Part shown: in pieces, positions 1 to 8,808 of the stretch | Numbering within the stretch: the stretch's first letter is position 1 | Layout of the letters: every line of letters begins with the position of its first letter | Assembly: GCA_002085355.1 (NCBI GenBank) | Contig: NATN01000008.1 | Coordinates: 1-20,046, forward strand | Source of the DNA: Candidatus Zhuqueibacterota bacterium 4484_87 | Lineage (GTDB): Bacteria > Zhuqueibacterota > Zhuqueibacteria > Thermofontimicrobiales > Thermofontimicrobiaceae | DNA: 20,046 nt | Direction of reading: 5' to 3' | Position numbers and translations under genes: made by a program | Notes under the pieces: generated by a model | The model's input: the letters and a program-made list of their open reading frames with translations, nothing else | The model's database searches: none | What the model was told of the DNA's origin: nothing

Positions 1-3000
1 AACGGTAAAATTGATATTTTCTGAAATATTGTAACGCACATTCATGTTGATGTTCTTTTTCAAACGCATATTAATTCCCAAAAAGGGACGAAAAGTCTTT
101 GTGTACGATTCTTTGGTGTCCTGTTTTACGCCGTTTTGTACCTGCCAGGCGTTCTGTTTTTTGCCCGAGAAATTATGATCTATGCTGATTTGCTGGGCGA
201 ATTTTTTCATGAAGAAATATTTCTCCAGTCCCGACCAACGCAAATTCCATTCGGCGATGGGAATTCCCTTTGCCGCGTGACCCTCGATGTAAAACCATGA
301 GTCAGAACTTCCGCCATTTGTCGTTGTCGAGGCGCTTTTGTTTTCATCATGATTGAATTTCAGGGAAACATCCATTTGCTTCAAGATTTTCAACCCGCTT
401 TGCAAAGAAAAAGACTGCGACAATTGATCCGAACCGATATTGGTTCCAATATCCGGGACGTGTCCGGTGCCGGGATCATCATCAAAACCGAACATGTAGG
501 CTGTCGTTGGCATGTGACGGATTGAGTCAGCCAAACCGTAGTCGCTGATATTGTTGCGCTTTGTGAATGTCATATTAATCGGCTTGATACGGCCGGTGAT
601 GAAACTCAAACCGTCTCCCAACAACGATAACGGATTGAAAGATTTTTTCTTCCCATCTTCCTGCTTTTTCTGCGGTTGATTTTTGCCCGTTTTTTTCTTG
701 GGCTGAGTACGCGGCGTAGGTCTGCGAGGCGTCCTTCTGCGCGTGGCTGATGACTTGTTCCCTTTTTTGAAAAGAGCAGAAATCATCTGGTTCGGATTAA
801 AAGTGAGCGATGCCTGAACAGAAGTATTGTTGGACGCATTGCGGCCGCGTTCTTTTAGCTGCAAATTATTTGAGAAGCGAAATTGTGTAGAGTATGATAA
901 ATTTGTTTTCAGCCATCTGGCAATTTGCGGATTGTATTTTGCGCTGAATGATTGATTCAAATCGGTGAGCCGGCCAAATTTAAAATTTTTCAATTCATTC
1001 AGGGCGTCGGGAATGGCGCTCAGATCATTTTTGTAATTTCGTGAGAAATCAAAAGACATGCTTTTGAAAGGACGAATGCCGGTTTGCAGACTGCGATTGA
1101 TGAAAAACGTGCGATTGTCGGTTTCCACGCCCGTGCGTGTCATTGCCTGCGAGGTCGAGCGATTTCCCGAAGCTTTCAGGTTGAAATTTGACGGCAGATA
1201 GAAAAATTTGAGTTCTGCTAATTTACTGATGATCGGCGCTTTGCCCAGCCATTTAAATGGCTGGAGGTATTTATCTTTGGGGAAATTCAAATTATAGCTG
1301 ACATTGGCAGTGTACGTTTTTCTGTCCTGATAACGATAAGTTGAACTGATCGCATGAGCTGATCCCGTATTGAAGCTGATAGCCACTCTGTCGATGGTGT
1401 TGCGGACTATGAAATTTTTGGAACGGGTCGTTTTTTTGAAAGAGATTCCCCAGCCTTTATTCACGCTTTCATTGCGGATTTTTTCCATGACTGAATCCGG
1501 CGTCTGATCAGTCACTAAAATGTCACTGCCCGGCAAATATTTAGGAGTTGATTTATTTTGAGAGTAATTAAAATTGACAGGTAAAGAAATGCCCCAGGAC
1601 TCCGGCAGTAATTTGTGAATGGCAAAATTCCCGGAAAAATTTTGCGCTTGCTGATTGTTACCACTGCCAAAGCGGTCGTTTACATTATGAAAATCGGCAT
1701 CTTTGCGGTTTATTTCCCCGTTCACGGAAAAAACGTCAGCGACTTTAATCTGCGCTCGAGCGCGGTAAGCCATGCCTTTGTCTTTTTTGACGTCGGACAA
1801 TCGGAGTTCATTCACCCACACTTCGCCGGTAAAGGAGCTGTTGTCTGCAATGACGTAGTTCCCGGCGGTCAGTGTGTCGGCATCGGAAATGTTTTTCACA
1901 CCTAAAATTAATTGACGAATGTTGGTGAGGGAAGGAGATCCTTTTACGCGATACTGGCGTCCGTCCTCAAACTTCTGGATGATCATGCCCGTAACAGAAT
2001 CAGGCGTTGCCAATTTAAGTTGTGCCATATCATTGAGCACAATTTCCATATTGTTACCTTCCCAGCCTTCAAAAATCGGAGCGCGGTATTCGTAGTAGTT
2101 ATTGTCGTCAGAACCGAAACGCAGGAAAAGCTCAATCTTCGTTTTATCCTTGGTAAAGCCAGTGCCGTAGAAATCACCGCCGTGGATGAACATTTTCATT
2201 CTGTCGTAATGGATGAAATTTTCTGCTTTAAAGAATGTTTTTCTCAAAATACCGCTTGCTCCAGGTGGCAAATCATTAATTCGGATGACCAGGGATTGTT
2301 CTTTAGCTTCAATGCGTGTGATTCTGTCTTTGACGCCCCGAACGCCAGGAGGAGGAATGTAGTCATCGTTTTCATGCGTATTTGCCACAGCTGCGACGAT
2401 AGTTGTGTCATCCTGTTGGTCGTATGGGCTAAAATCGTCCGGCGCCACACCCATTTCTTTCCAGTCATTTCCAACCAGATTGATTTCAGCGATACGCAAC
2501 GTCGTTCGAGTGGCGCAGCTATCCAGCCAGATGCGAGCAAATTCGATGCGCGACCAATCAGGACTGCCGAGAGACTCGAATTCGCTTAACGGAATGCGAT
2601 ACAAACGCCAGCCGTACGGATTTTCCTGACCTCCGGCGATGAGCGCTGTGTCCGGGCTGTCTTTGGACAGACTGAAGGAATAGCGGAAAAAGTCATTTAC
2701 CATGTCTATTGATCCATTTCCGTTGAGGTCTTCTGTGTCAGGATAACGCCCCACTGGATCGTTTTCATTGCCTTCAGTACCGTTGATTTGAGAATAATTG
2801 TAGCCGCCGGTGGAATAGTACCAGTCGTCATAGCTGATAGGTTCGCCTTTGTCACGGATTCCGTTTCCATTGATGTCCCAGAAATCTTCCGGATCTGTTC
2901 CCTGCATTCCGTCAATCCCCACATCTTCACCCGGGTCAAGCAAATTATTGCGGATGCCGTTTTCCGGGATATCTTCAGAATCAAGACGCCCGTTAGGGAT

Positions 3001-5787
3001 AATGTCTTCGGAAATTTGTCCCAGATCGATGTGCAGCCTTCCGTTATTGCCCTGAATCCAGATTTCTATAAACTTACTATCCGTCTGGTCAGCATAACCG
3101 GAAGAAAGCCAGCGCTGGATGCCAGCCCAGGAATCTGTTTCTTGATAATCGGGATCGTTCACGCTGTCTTTTGGCGTTGGTTGAAATTCCATGGATAAGA
3201 CGTGTACTCTTTGCGGTGTATTCGGATTATGCGTATCCCGGTTGGGCCAAATTTCGTTTATGGAGACCTGCTCATAAGGGTTGTACCAAATGAGTCTCCC
3301 GCGTTTTTGATATACGCTAAGAATCGTGGACATGTTTGTCTGCGGATTTTGCATTTTTTGAATTTCCAACGGGGAGGAAGAGGGCCTCCAACTATTATAA
3401 ATGACACCCAGCGGAGTAATCTTCTTTGCTGCTTCAAAATCATCAATGTACGCTACGCCGTCGTGGTCTCCTGTGGCATCATTGTTTAAAGTGTTCGGAT
3501 TAGGAAGAATTTGGGCAATTTCTCCCTCAAACGACAATTTGGATGGCTGTTTGGTTTCAATGAACGGAAAGGCGTCAATGGCTTTGGTCAAAAAATTGGG
3601 GTCAAATTTTAACGCTGTATTCACATCCCAGATCATATTACGCATGGGCCCCTTGCCGACGCGCACTTTTTGATCCAGTGTGCTCTGGCTCAAATAGAGA
3701 AAAGTGCCACCGATGAAAGAATTTTCCAAAAATCTGTATTCGCCACGCATACCCAGCAGCGTCTTTTTTTCCAGTTGAAACATTTCATTTTGTTGATAAT
3801 TTACCTGTACGTTTGCAGACGGATTTGTCGCTTCTTCCCGCAGAATAGTCAGTTTTCCCGACATGTAATCGATGATATAATCTTTGTCTTTTATTAATTT
3901 CGTGCCGTTTAAAATAACTTCTTCGGAACCTTCGATTACATTCCAGCCCAGATCATAGTTAGCGCTGCGGTTTTTTGATTTCACTTGAATGTAAAATTTG
4001 CTTTCGCTGGCGATGTAGCTCTGATTCGTCGTGTCATACATCGCTGTTACCCACTTATCCTGCGGAAGGAACGGATTGTTTGAGTCGGCAAATGGTCTGA
4101 GACTGGGAAATTCCAGCTCACCGGGGCCCAGCCGCAGAATGTTGGAATTATTGTCAATGATATTATCAGGATTATTGTTTCCGCTTTGATCAACACTGTC
4201 CAGCCCAAATGCATGCAGATAGGTCACGGGTCCTTTGTCCGTGCTGATGGTTTCCTGATCATCTCCGGAGGGGGTATCGAAAAATATGCGCACTTCAAAT
4301 CCATCGGGATCGATGTCGCGTGAGCCCAGATAATACACGTGCCTGAACATTAAATCCCAGGTTTGATCAGAAGGACGGGGTGTTTTGGGTTTCAACGTTT
4401 TTAAAATGATGACGCTATCGGTCGTTGCATCAAAATCTACTTTCCCGACAATCTTGCCGGAACTGTCGCGATACGAGATTGCCAACATTTCACCTTCGCT
4501 CACCGCATTTCTCAACCGGATATATCCCAGAGATGTCTCCAAAAAATATTCCGATTTGTCAAGCCGAATCCAGTAACCTTTTGCGTTTTCATTATCCACG
4601 ATGGAAGTGTCAGGATTAGTTCCGTCCCCCGGGTCTGTGAGTGCCCAACCATAAATTCTTCCTTCTTTTTGCTCATAGCCGGGTCCTGATTTGTAAATTT
4701 CGAAATCTGTGATGATGCGATTCGGATCATACTGGTGGATGCCATTTTTAAGCGGAAAGTAATTCATGCGGTAAATATCATCGACGAAAAAATAGATTCC
4801 CCTGATGTAATTGTAATCCTTGATTGTCACTTCACCTTCTTCAGCGCCGCCGGAGATAGTTTTCGTCTTGTTCTCTCCTTTTTCCTGGCTGGCAATCGTG
4901 GTCAAATGGAAATTGCCAACTTGCGCTTCGGATTTTATACCGAACAAACCACTGTTTTGACCGCTGAAGGAAACAAAGCGCGTAGCTGGCAGAGAAAGGG
5001 AAATATTTCCGGCTTGAATAGATTGAATGATCTCGTCGTCATAGCCTTTGTAGTCGAGACGGATGGTGTTGTCAAAATCGAAAGGACGTTCCGAGTCCTG
5101 GTCCACGCTTACGCTGACCTTTTCGCCGATATTTCCTGTCACACGGAATTGCTGCTGCTGATCCATACGGAAATTATAGTCTGATCCGCGGTTAATGGCA
5201 GTTTTAACCTGACTTCGCTTTTCGTGGCGAAATCCGCCGTTGATATTAATTTGGCCTGTGACGGACAGAGATACCTGATCTCCGCCAAAAATAGTCTGGA
5301 ATGCTTTGCTGCGGATTTTTACGGGGATGGCGATTTCCAATCCCTGCTTTTTTTTGCGTTGCAGTTGCTCACCGGTGATTTCTTTGACTTTTCTTTTTTG
5401 CCAAAGAATATCAATGTTTCTTGTCAGACAATAACGGGTGTAGTCGTGCAGCGAATAAATTGCCGGTAATTGAAACGGCACCGAAAAAGCTTCTTCTCTG
5501 ATAGTGACTTTTTTTCCGGCGCTGTCAATTTTTACTTCGCGCTTGATCGTTTTGGGTGTTTTTGCCAATGAAGGCGCAGAAAAATCCAGCAGGGACAGAC
5601 CGTGCTGCGGTTGCTCAGCGAAAAGGCGTAAGCCGTATTTTTCCTGATTAGGGATCTGTAAGCCAATGTATGGATCATCCGCAGCAATTAATCCTCCGGA
5701 GAAAATCAAAGCGGAGATGAAACAAACAAATAGCGCATACAGATGGCCTGTTTTTCTTTCTAAATTCGTGTGTGCCCAGAAAGCCAT
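1..5787 (-). CDS. sprA: SprA-like outer-membrane translocon protein (type IX secretion), 3' end cut by window edge
   Basis: One reading frame runs leftward without a stop from ATG at 5787 to the window edge (1929 codons); family members reach about 2400 residues, so the C-terminus is missing. The start gives a basic N-terminus, a hydrophobic stretch (about residues 16-34) and a likely signal-peptidase site near Ala36. The rest is typical of SprA: long repeats of short beta-strand-like segments, aromatic and Asn-rich, with SprA-like stretches such as YIDDFEAA, WIQGNNGRLHIDLG and GRLIWYNP. Two DxNGNGxxD loops (residues 971-979 and 1020-1028) resemble calcium-binding loops. Residues 1674-1715 form a very basic low-complexity insert. 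In Bacteroidota, SprA is the giant barrel that carries type IX cargo across the outer membrane and is needed for gliding. No other type IX gene is visible here. It is divergent from lptFG. Family confidence is high; the function in this organism is inferred. Confidence 0.9.
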   Translation of the reverse strand, partial: MAFWAHTNLERKTGHLYALFVCFISALIFSGGLIAADDPYIGLQIPNQEKYGLRLFAEQPQHGLSLLDFSAPSLAKTPKTIKREVKIDSAGKKVTIREEAFSVPFQLPAIYSLHDYTRYCLTRNIDILWQKRKVKEITGEQLQRKKKQGLEIAIPVKIRSKAFQTIFGGDQVSLSVTGQININGGFRHEKRSQVKTAINRGSDYNFRMDQQQQFRVTGNIGEKVSVSVDQDSERPFDFDNTIRLDYKGYDDEIIQSIQAGNISLSLPATRFVSFSGQNSGLFGIKSEAQVGNFHLTTIASQEKGENKTKTISGGAEEGEVTIKDYNYIRGIYFFVDDIYRMNYFPLKNGIHQYDPNRIITDFEIYKSGPGYEQKEGRIYGWALTDPGDGTNPDTSIVDNENAKGYWIRLDKSEYFLETSLGYIRLRNAVSEGEMLAISYRDSSGKIVGKVDFDATTDSVIILKTLKPKTPRPSDQTWDLMFRHVYYLGSRDIDPDGFEVRIFFDTPSGDDQETISTDKGPVTYLHAFGLDSVDQSGNNNPDNIIDNNSNILRLGPGELEFPSLRPFADSNNPFLPQDKWVTAMYDTTNQSYIASESKFYIQVKSKNRSANYDLGWNVIEGSEEVILNGTKLIKDKDYIIDYMSGKLTILREEATNPSANVQVNYQQNEMFQLEKKTLLGMRGEYRFLENSFIGGTFLYLSQSTLDQKVRVGKGPMRNMIWDVNTALKFDPNFLTKAIDAFPFIETKQPSKLSFEGEIAQILPNPNTLNNDATGDHDGVAYIDDFEAAKKITPLGVIYNSWRPSSSPLEIQKMQNPQTNMSTILSVYQKRGRLIWYNPYEQVSINEIWPNRDTHNPNTPQRVHVLSMEFQPTPKDSVNDPDYQETDSWAGIQRWLSSGYADQTDSKFIEIWIQGNNGRLHIDLGQISEDIIPNGRLDSEDIPENGIRNNLLDPGEDVGIDGMQGTDPEDFWDINGNGIRDKGEPISYDDWYYSTGGYNYSQINGTEGNENDPVGRYPDTEDLNGNGSIDMVNDFFRYSFSLSKDSPDTALIAGGQENPYGWRLYRIPLSEFESLGSPDWSRIEFARIWLDSCATRTTLRIAEINLVGNDWKEMGVAPDDFSPYDQQDDTTIVAAVANTHENDDYIPPPGVRGVKDRITRIEAKEQSLVIRINDLPPGASGILRKTFFKAENFIHYDRMKMFIHGGDFYGTGFTKDKTKIELFLRFGSDDNNYYEYRAPIFEGWEGNNMEIVLNDMAQLKLATPDSVTGMIIQKFEDGRQYRVKGSPSLTNIRQLILGVKNISDADTLTAGNYVIADNSSFTGEVWVNELRLSDVKKDKGMAYRARAQIKVADVFSVNGEINRKDADFHNVNDRFGSGNNQQAQNFSGNFAIHKLLPESWGISLPVNFNYSQNKSTPKYLPGSDILVTDQTPDSVMEKIRNESVNKGWGISFKKTTRSKNFIVRNTIDRVAISFNTGSAHAISSTYRYQDRKTYTANVSYNLNFPKDKYLQPFKWLGKAPIISKLAELKFFYLPSNFNLKASGNRSTSQAMTRTGVETDNRTFFINRSLQTGIRPFKSMSFDFSRNYKNDLSAIPDALNELKNFKFGRLTDLNQSFSAKYNPQIARWLKTNLSYSTQFRFSNNLQLKERGRNASNNTSVQASLTFNPNQMISALFKKGNKSSATRRRTPRRPTPRTQPKKKTGKNQPQKKQEDGKKKSFNPLSLLGDGLSFITGRIKPINMTFTKRNNISDYGLADSIRHMPTTAYMFGFDDDPGTGHVPDIGTNIGSDQLSQSFSLQSGLKILKQMDVSLKFNHDENKSASTTTNGGSSDSWFYIEGHAAKGIPIAEWNLRWSGLEKYFFMKKFAQQISIDHNFSGKKQNAWQVQNGVKQDTKESYTKTFRPFLGINMRLKKNINMNVRYNISENINFTV

Positions 5788-5831
5788 TAATCCGTCTAAC
5801 TCTACAGTTTGCTCTTTTTGTGAATTACATG

Positions 5832-6027
5832 GTTAAACTTGTTACTGTTAGATTTGTTCACCGAAAACAGTGACAAATAAGAAAAAATATTCAGTCTCAA
5901 AAGCATCCGTTGCAATTTGCGGCTGACTGCTTTTTCCCAGAAATAAAAAATTAAGCGTCGCTCGCTTAATTAGGATATTATCTTAAAAAATTATTAAAGA
6001 AACTATTCTGCCAATAACAAGTTTAAC
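5832..6027. repeat. 13-bp inverted repeat pair, candidate shared operator
   Basis: GTTAAACTTGTTA at 5832-5844 is matched exactly by its reverse complement TAACAAGTTTAAC at 6015-6027, and the similarity extends two further bases with one mismatch between. Read toward the downstream gene, each copy is TAACAAGTTTAAC: it lies 45 bases before the sprA start and 138 bases before the lptF start. Same-orientation copies before two divergent genes suggest a shared regulator site. That role is inference. Confidence 0.5.
5949..5971. repeat. Perfect 9-bp hairpin, 5-base loop
   Basis: AATTAAGCG and CGCTTAATT flank the loop TCGCT. It lies between divergent genes and has no adjoining T-run, so it does not look like a terminator. 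An operator or a transcript leader structure is possible. Confidence 0.5.
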
Positions 6028-6091
6028 GAGAGAATTCCTCCTTAGCTTTGATTTCTCTGGATAATAGGGTTGTCGGGGAGCAATAAACTGC

Positions 6092-6120
6092 TTGATAAAA
6101 GAAAACAAATTACGTATATT
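6092..6120 (+). promoter_or_regulatory. Sigma-70-like promoter for lptFG
   Basis: TTGATA at 6092-6097, a 17-base spacer, then TATATT at 6115-6120. Transcription would start near 6127, about 38 bases before the lptF ATG. The same TATATT -10 with 17-base spacing appears in the stronger promoter before the tRNA-Leu gene. The region is AT-rich, so a chance match is possible. Confidence 0.5.
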
Positions 6121-6164
6121 ATTAACGAATATTTTAATAAATGAGTTCCCAAGAAAATTGATCA

Positions 6165-7574
6165 ATGAAAATTTTATCCCGACATATCATTCGCCAGCAC
6201 ATAGGCCCGTTTTTGTTCGGCTTGTTTATCATTACCCTTATTTTCCTGCTCAATTTGGTTTTCAAAGAGCTGAATAAAATTTTGAGCAAGGGACTTGATT
6301 TTTGGGTTGTGCTGGAATTTTTTGCTCTCAATCTGGCGTGGATTGTCGCACTGGCAGTGCCGATGGCGGTTCTCATGTCCTGCCTAATGGCGTTTGGTCA
6401 GCTTTCCGCAGACAACGAAATTACCGCCATGAAATCCAGCGGCATCAGCTTGTATCGCGTTGTTTTGCCGGTGCTTTTATCTGCTGCCGCTTTGACGATT
6501 TTTCTCATTTGGTTCAATAATTATGTCCTTCCTGATTCCAATCATAGGTTACGATTATTGGCGCGGGACATTACCATGAAAAGGCCCACGGTGAATCTGG
6601 AGCCCGGATATTTGTACGAAGATTTGCCGGATGTTTCCATCCGCGTGGAAGGGCTAAAAGAAAAGCAAGGTTTTTCTGAAATAGAAGATGTGCTCATTTT
6701 TGATCGCAGCGACCCGAATGTCAACCGAACAATTGTAGCAAAGAACGGGAATATTTATGTTGATAAAAAGTCGGGTTTGTTCCAGGTAACCCTTTACGAT
6801 GGCGAGATCCATGATGTTACTAAAGACAAATTGAATCAATACACATTTATCAAATTTCCCAAATATGTGATGACTATTCCGATCCCGGACATGGTTTTAA
6901 AACGTCGGGACTCCAATTACCGCGGTGATCGCGAACAGAGCGCGGCGATGATGCGCAAGGAAATTGAAGAAAATAACAAGCTAATCGAAACGCGCCGCGC
7001 GAATTTACAAAAATATATTGAATTACAAGTGTCAAGATATTTTCCAGAGAAAATCAGTCCTGATACGCTTGCTTCTGTGCATCCTATTTTACCGGCGCAC
7101 ATAAAAAAGTCGCTTCGGTACAAACACAATCTGGAGCGCCAGCTTCGCATTGCGCGCAATGTGAGATTACGAATCAAAGCGGAACACGATGTCAACCACA
7201 GTTATGAATTGACAAATAAAAAATTATTAGTTGAAATTCATAAAAAATATTCAATCCCCTTTGCCTGTATTGTTTTCGTGCTCATCGGCGCACCGCTGGG
7301 CATCATGGCTCACCGCGGTAACATGGCAGTCGGCGGTGGAATCAGCATGGTGTTTTTTATTGTTTACTGGATTTTTCTCATTGGCGGTGAGGAATTGGCG
7401 GACAGAAACATGCTTTCCCCGTTTCTTTCCATGTGGTTGGCTAATATTATCGTTGGCGGATTCGGCGTTTATCTTTTCGTGCGCACAGTAAAAGAAGTCT
7501 CCGTCATCAATTTTGGCGCTCTGGCAAAGTTATTACCCAAACAACTGCGATGGAAAAATAATGAAGATTCTTGA
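6165..7574 (+). CDS. lptF: LptF/LptG (YjgP/YjgQ) family LPS-export permease, first of pair
   Basis: This 469-residue inner-membrane protein matches the LptF/LptG permeases, which with the LptB ATPase extract lipopolysaccharide from the inner membrane and feed it to the LptC/LptA bridge. It has the family order: three N-terminal membrane segments (about residues 13-35, 48-78 and 97-118), a periplasmic beta domain, and three C-terminal segments (about 362-382, 388-408 and 418-440). The family motif before helix 3 reads DNEITAMKSSGIS (residues 83-95), and GAPLG follows at 375-379. It is about 100 residues longer than typical LptF, because of a charged, coiled-coil-like insert at about residues 247-350. 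No strong Shine-Dalgarno precedes the ATG. The end overlaps the next permease gene by 14 bases, so the two are probably translationally coupled. Which of the two is LptF and which LptG is assigned by order only. Confidence 0.85.
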   Translation: MKILSRHIIRQHIGPFLFGLFIITLIFLLNLVFKELNKILSKGLDFWVVLEFFALNLAWIVALAVPMAVLMSCLMAFGQLSADNEITAMKSSGISLYRVVLPVLLSAAALTIFLIWFNNYVLPDSNHRLRLLARDITMKRPTVNLEPGYLYEDLPDVSIRVEGLKEKQGFSEIEDVLIFDRSDPNVNRTIVAKNGNIYVDKKSGLFQVTLYDGEIHDVTKDKLNQYTFIKFPKYVMTIPIPDMVLKRRDSNYRGDREQSAAMMRKEIEENNKLIETRRANLQKYIELQVSRYFPEKISPDTLASVHPILPAHIKKSLRYKHNLERQLRIARNVRLRIKAEHDVNHSYELTNKKLLVEIHKKYSIPFACIVFVLIGAPLGIMAHRGNMAVGGGISMVFFIVYWIFLIGGEELADRNMLSPFLSMWLANIIVGGFGVYLFVRTVKEVSVINFGALAKLLPKQLRWKNNEDS

Positions 7575-8634
7575 TCGGTATTTGCTGACAAAATTTTTGG
7601 GAACGCTTGCTTTTTCGCTATTGTCGTTTTCCGTTATTTTCATCATCATTGATATTATCGGATTTCTGGATAAATTTATTGATCATCACGTCCCTCTGAA
7701 AATTATTGCCATCTATTATCTTTACTATTTACCTTATATCATCATTTTGACTTTACCTGTGGCAATGCTGCTGGCGAGTTTATTCAGTGTGGGTCAACTG
7801 GCAAGGTTCAATGAAGTGACCGCCATGCGTAGCTCTGGTATGTCCAGTTTTCAAATTTTAATGCCGCTGTTCATCGCAGCGATTCTGATCAGTGTGCTTT
7901 CCATGTATGCCGGAGAAAGATTTGTCCCGTACACAAATCAGAAAAAGAAAGATGTGTATCAGAATTACGTGAATAAAAGAAAAAAAGCTGTTAAGCGAAA
8001 GACAAAAAATATTCACATGCTGCTGGAAAAAAATCGTTGGCTGAACGTCGGCTATTTTGATACGGAGGCTAATTGCGCTTTTCAAATCAGCATTGAGACG
8101 ATGGACGGAAATGCACTTAAAGAAAGGATCGATGCGCCGCAGATGGTCTGGCGGTCAGGAAAATGGATACTCAAAAATGTACATTGGCGCAGTTTTGAAA
8201 ACGGACAGGAGAAATACCGGCAATTGGATTCGCTCGTTGTTTCTGATATTTCTTTTGAACCTGCAGATATTGCCAAAGTGCAAAAGAAGGCCGAAGAAAT
8301 GAGTTTCTGGGAGCTCAAAGAGTTTATCTCTGAAATTCGCCGTACCGGCGGGAATCCGGATCGTTGGTTGGTGGAATTGTATTTGAAGATTGCTTTTCCG
8401 TTCGCAAATCTGATAATTGTGCTTTTCGGCGCACCGCTGGCCTCGAGAAAAACGAGGAGCGGGACAGCGATTAGTTTTGGCGTGAGTTTATTTATCTGTT
8501 TCCTTTATTTTGGTTTGATCAAAGTGGGGCAGAGCCTTGGTCACAACGGTGCTTTGCCACCGATGCTGGCGGCGTGGCTGGGGAATATCTTCTTCGGCGT
8601 TGGCGCGGTTTATATTTTAGCAAAATCCAATTGA
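7561..8634 (+). CDS. lptG: LptF/LptG family LPS-export permease, second of pair
   Basis: The 357-residue product starts MKILDRYLL, the usual N-terminus of this family, so the ATG at 7561 is preferred over an upstream in-frame start at 7513 that lies inside lptF. Membrane segments fall at about residues 14-35, 50-78, 97-115, 277-295, 301-321 and 333-353, with a periplasmic domain between the third and fourth. The signature FNEVTAMRSSGMS (residues 83-95) parallels the one in the upstream gene, and GAPLASR follows at 290-296. Length is normal for LptG. It would pair with the upstream protein to form the LptBFG transporter that moves LPS toward the cell surface; lptB and lptC are not in this window. 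The pair is followed by a terminator, so it seems to be a two-gene operon. Confidence 0.87.
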   Translation: MKILDRYLLTKFLGTLAFSLLSFSVIFIIIDIIGFLDKFIDHHVPLKIIAIYYLYYLPYIIILTLPVAMLLASLFSVGQLARFNEVTAMRSSGMSSFQILMPLFIAAILISVLSMYAGERFVPYTNQKKKDVYQNYVNKRKKAVKRKTKNIHMLLEKNRWLNVGYFDTEANCAFQISIETMDGNALKERIDAPQMVWRSGKWILKNVHWRSFENGQEKYRQLDSLVVSDISFEPADIAKVQKKAEEMSFWELKEFISEIRRTGGNPDRWLVELYLKIAFPFANLIIVLFGAPLASRKTRSGTAISFGVSLFICFLYFGLIKVGQSLGHNGALPPMLAAWLGNIFFGVGAVYILAKSN

Positions 8635-8654
8635 TTTTTTTTGATTATTGTCAT

Positions 8655-8687
8655 AAAAAAGCCCTCGCATGTGTGGAGGGCTTTTTT
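8655..8687. terminator. Bidirectional intrinsic terminator between lptG and speDE
   Basis: GCCCTC (8661-8666) and GAGGGC (8676-8681) form a 6-bp GC-rich stem with a 9-base loop, preceded by six A and followed by six T. It can therefore stop transcription in both directions: lptG lies 20 bases to the left, and the convergent speDE stop lies about 180 bases to the right. Confidence 0.88.
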
Positions 8688-8808
8688 AAAATCGAAGACT
8701 ATTTTGGCAGGATGAACATAATATACGTTATTTAGCCCAAATTTGTTACCTATCAAAGTGTAATTTATCGTCATCGTTTAGCGGTCAGCCGTTACTCTTT
8801 CTATGTTT

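Larger units (their letters stand above)
5788..6164. other. Divergent intergenic region between sprA and lptF
   Basis: This 377-bp AT-rich stretch has no convincing gene. It holds a 13-base word in inverted orientation (5832-5844 and 6015-6027), a 9-bp perfect hairpin (5949-5971), an imperfect inverted repeat TTTGTTCAC/GTGACAAA (5853-5861 and 5870-5877) and a sigma-70-like promoter facing lptF (6092-6120). I could not place a convincing promoter for sprA on the minus strand. The region probably contains both promoters and their control sites. Confidence 0.6.

Noticed and set aside
1615..5469. Many open frames of 60-225 codons on both strands within 1-5800
   Set aside because: They lie opposite or out of frame with the continuous SprA reading frame, which alone gives a coherent protein with a signal peptide and family stretches.
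6141..6161. Six-codon frame just before lptF
   Set aside because: It ends three bases before the lptF start, but it has no ribosome-binding site and is too short to separate from chance.
7513..7560. Earlier in-frame start for lptG
   Set aside because: The extra 16 residues overlap lptF further and are not part of the family N-terminus; MKILDRYLL begins at 7561.
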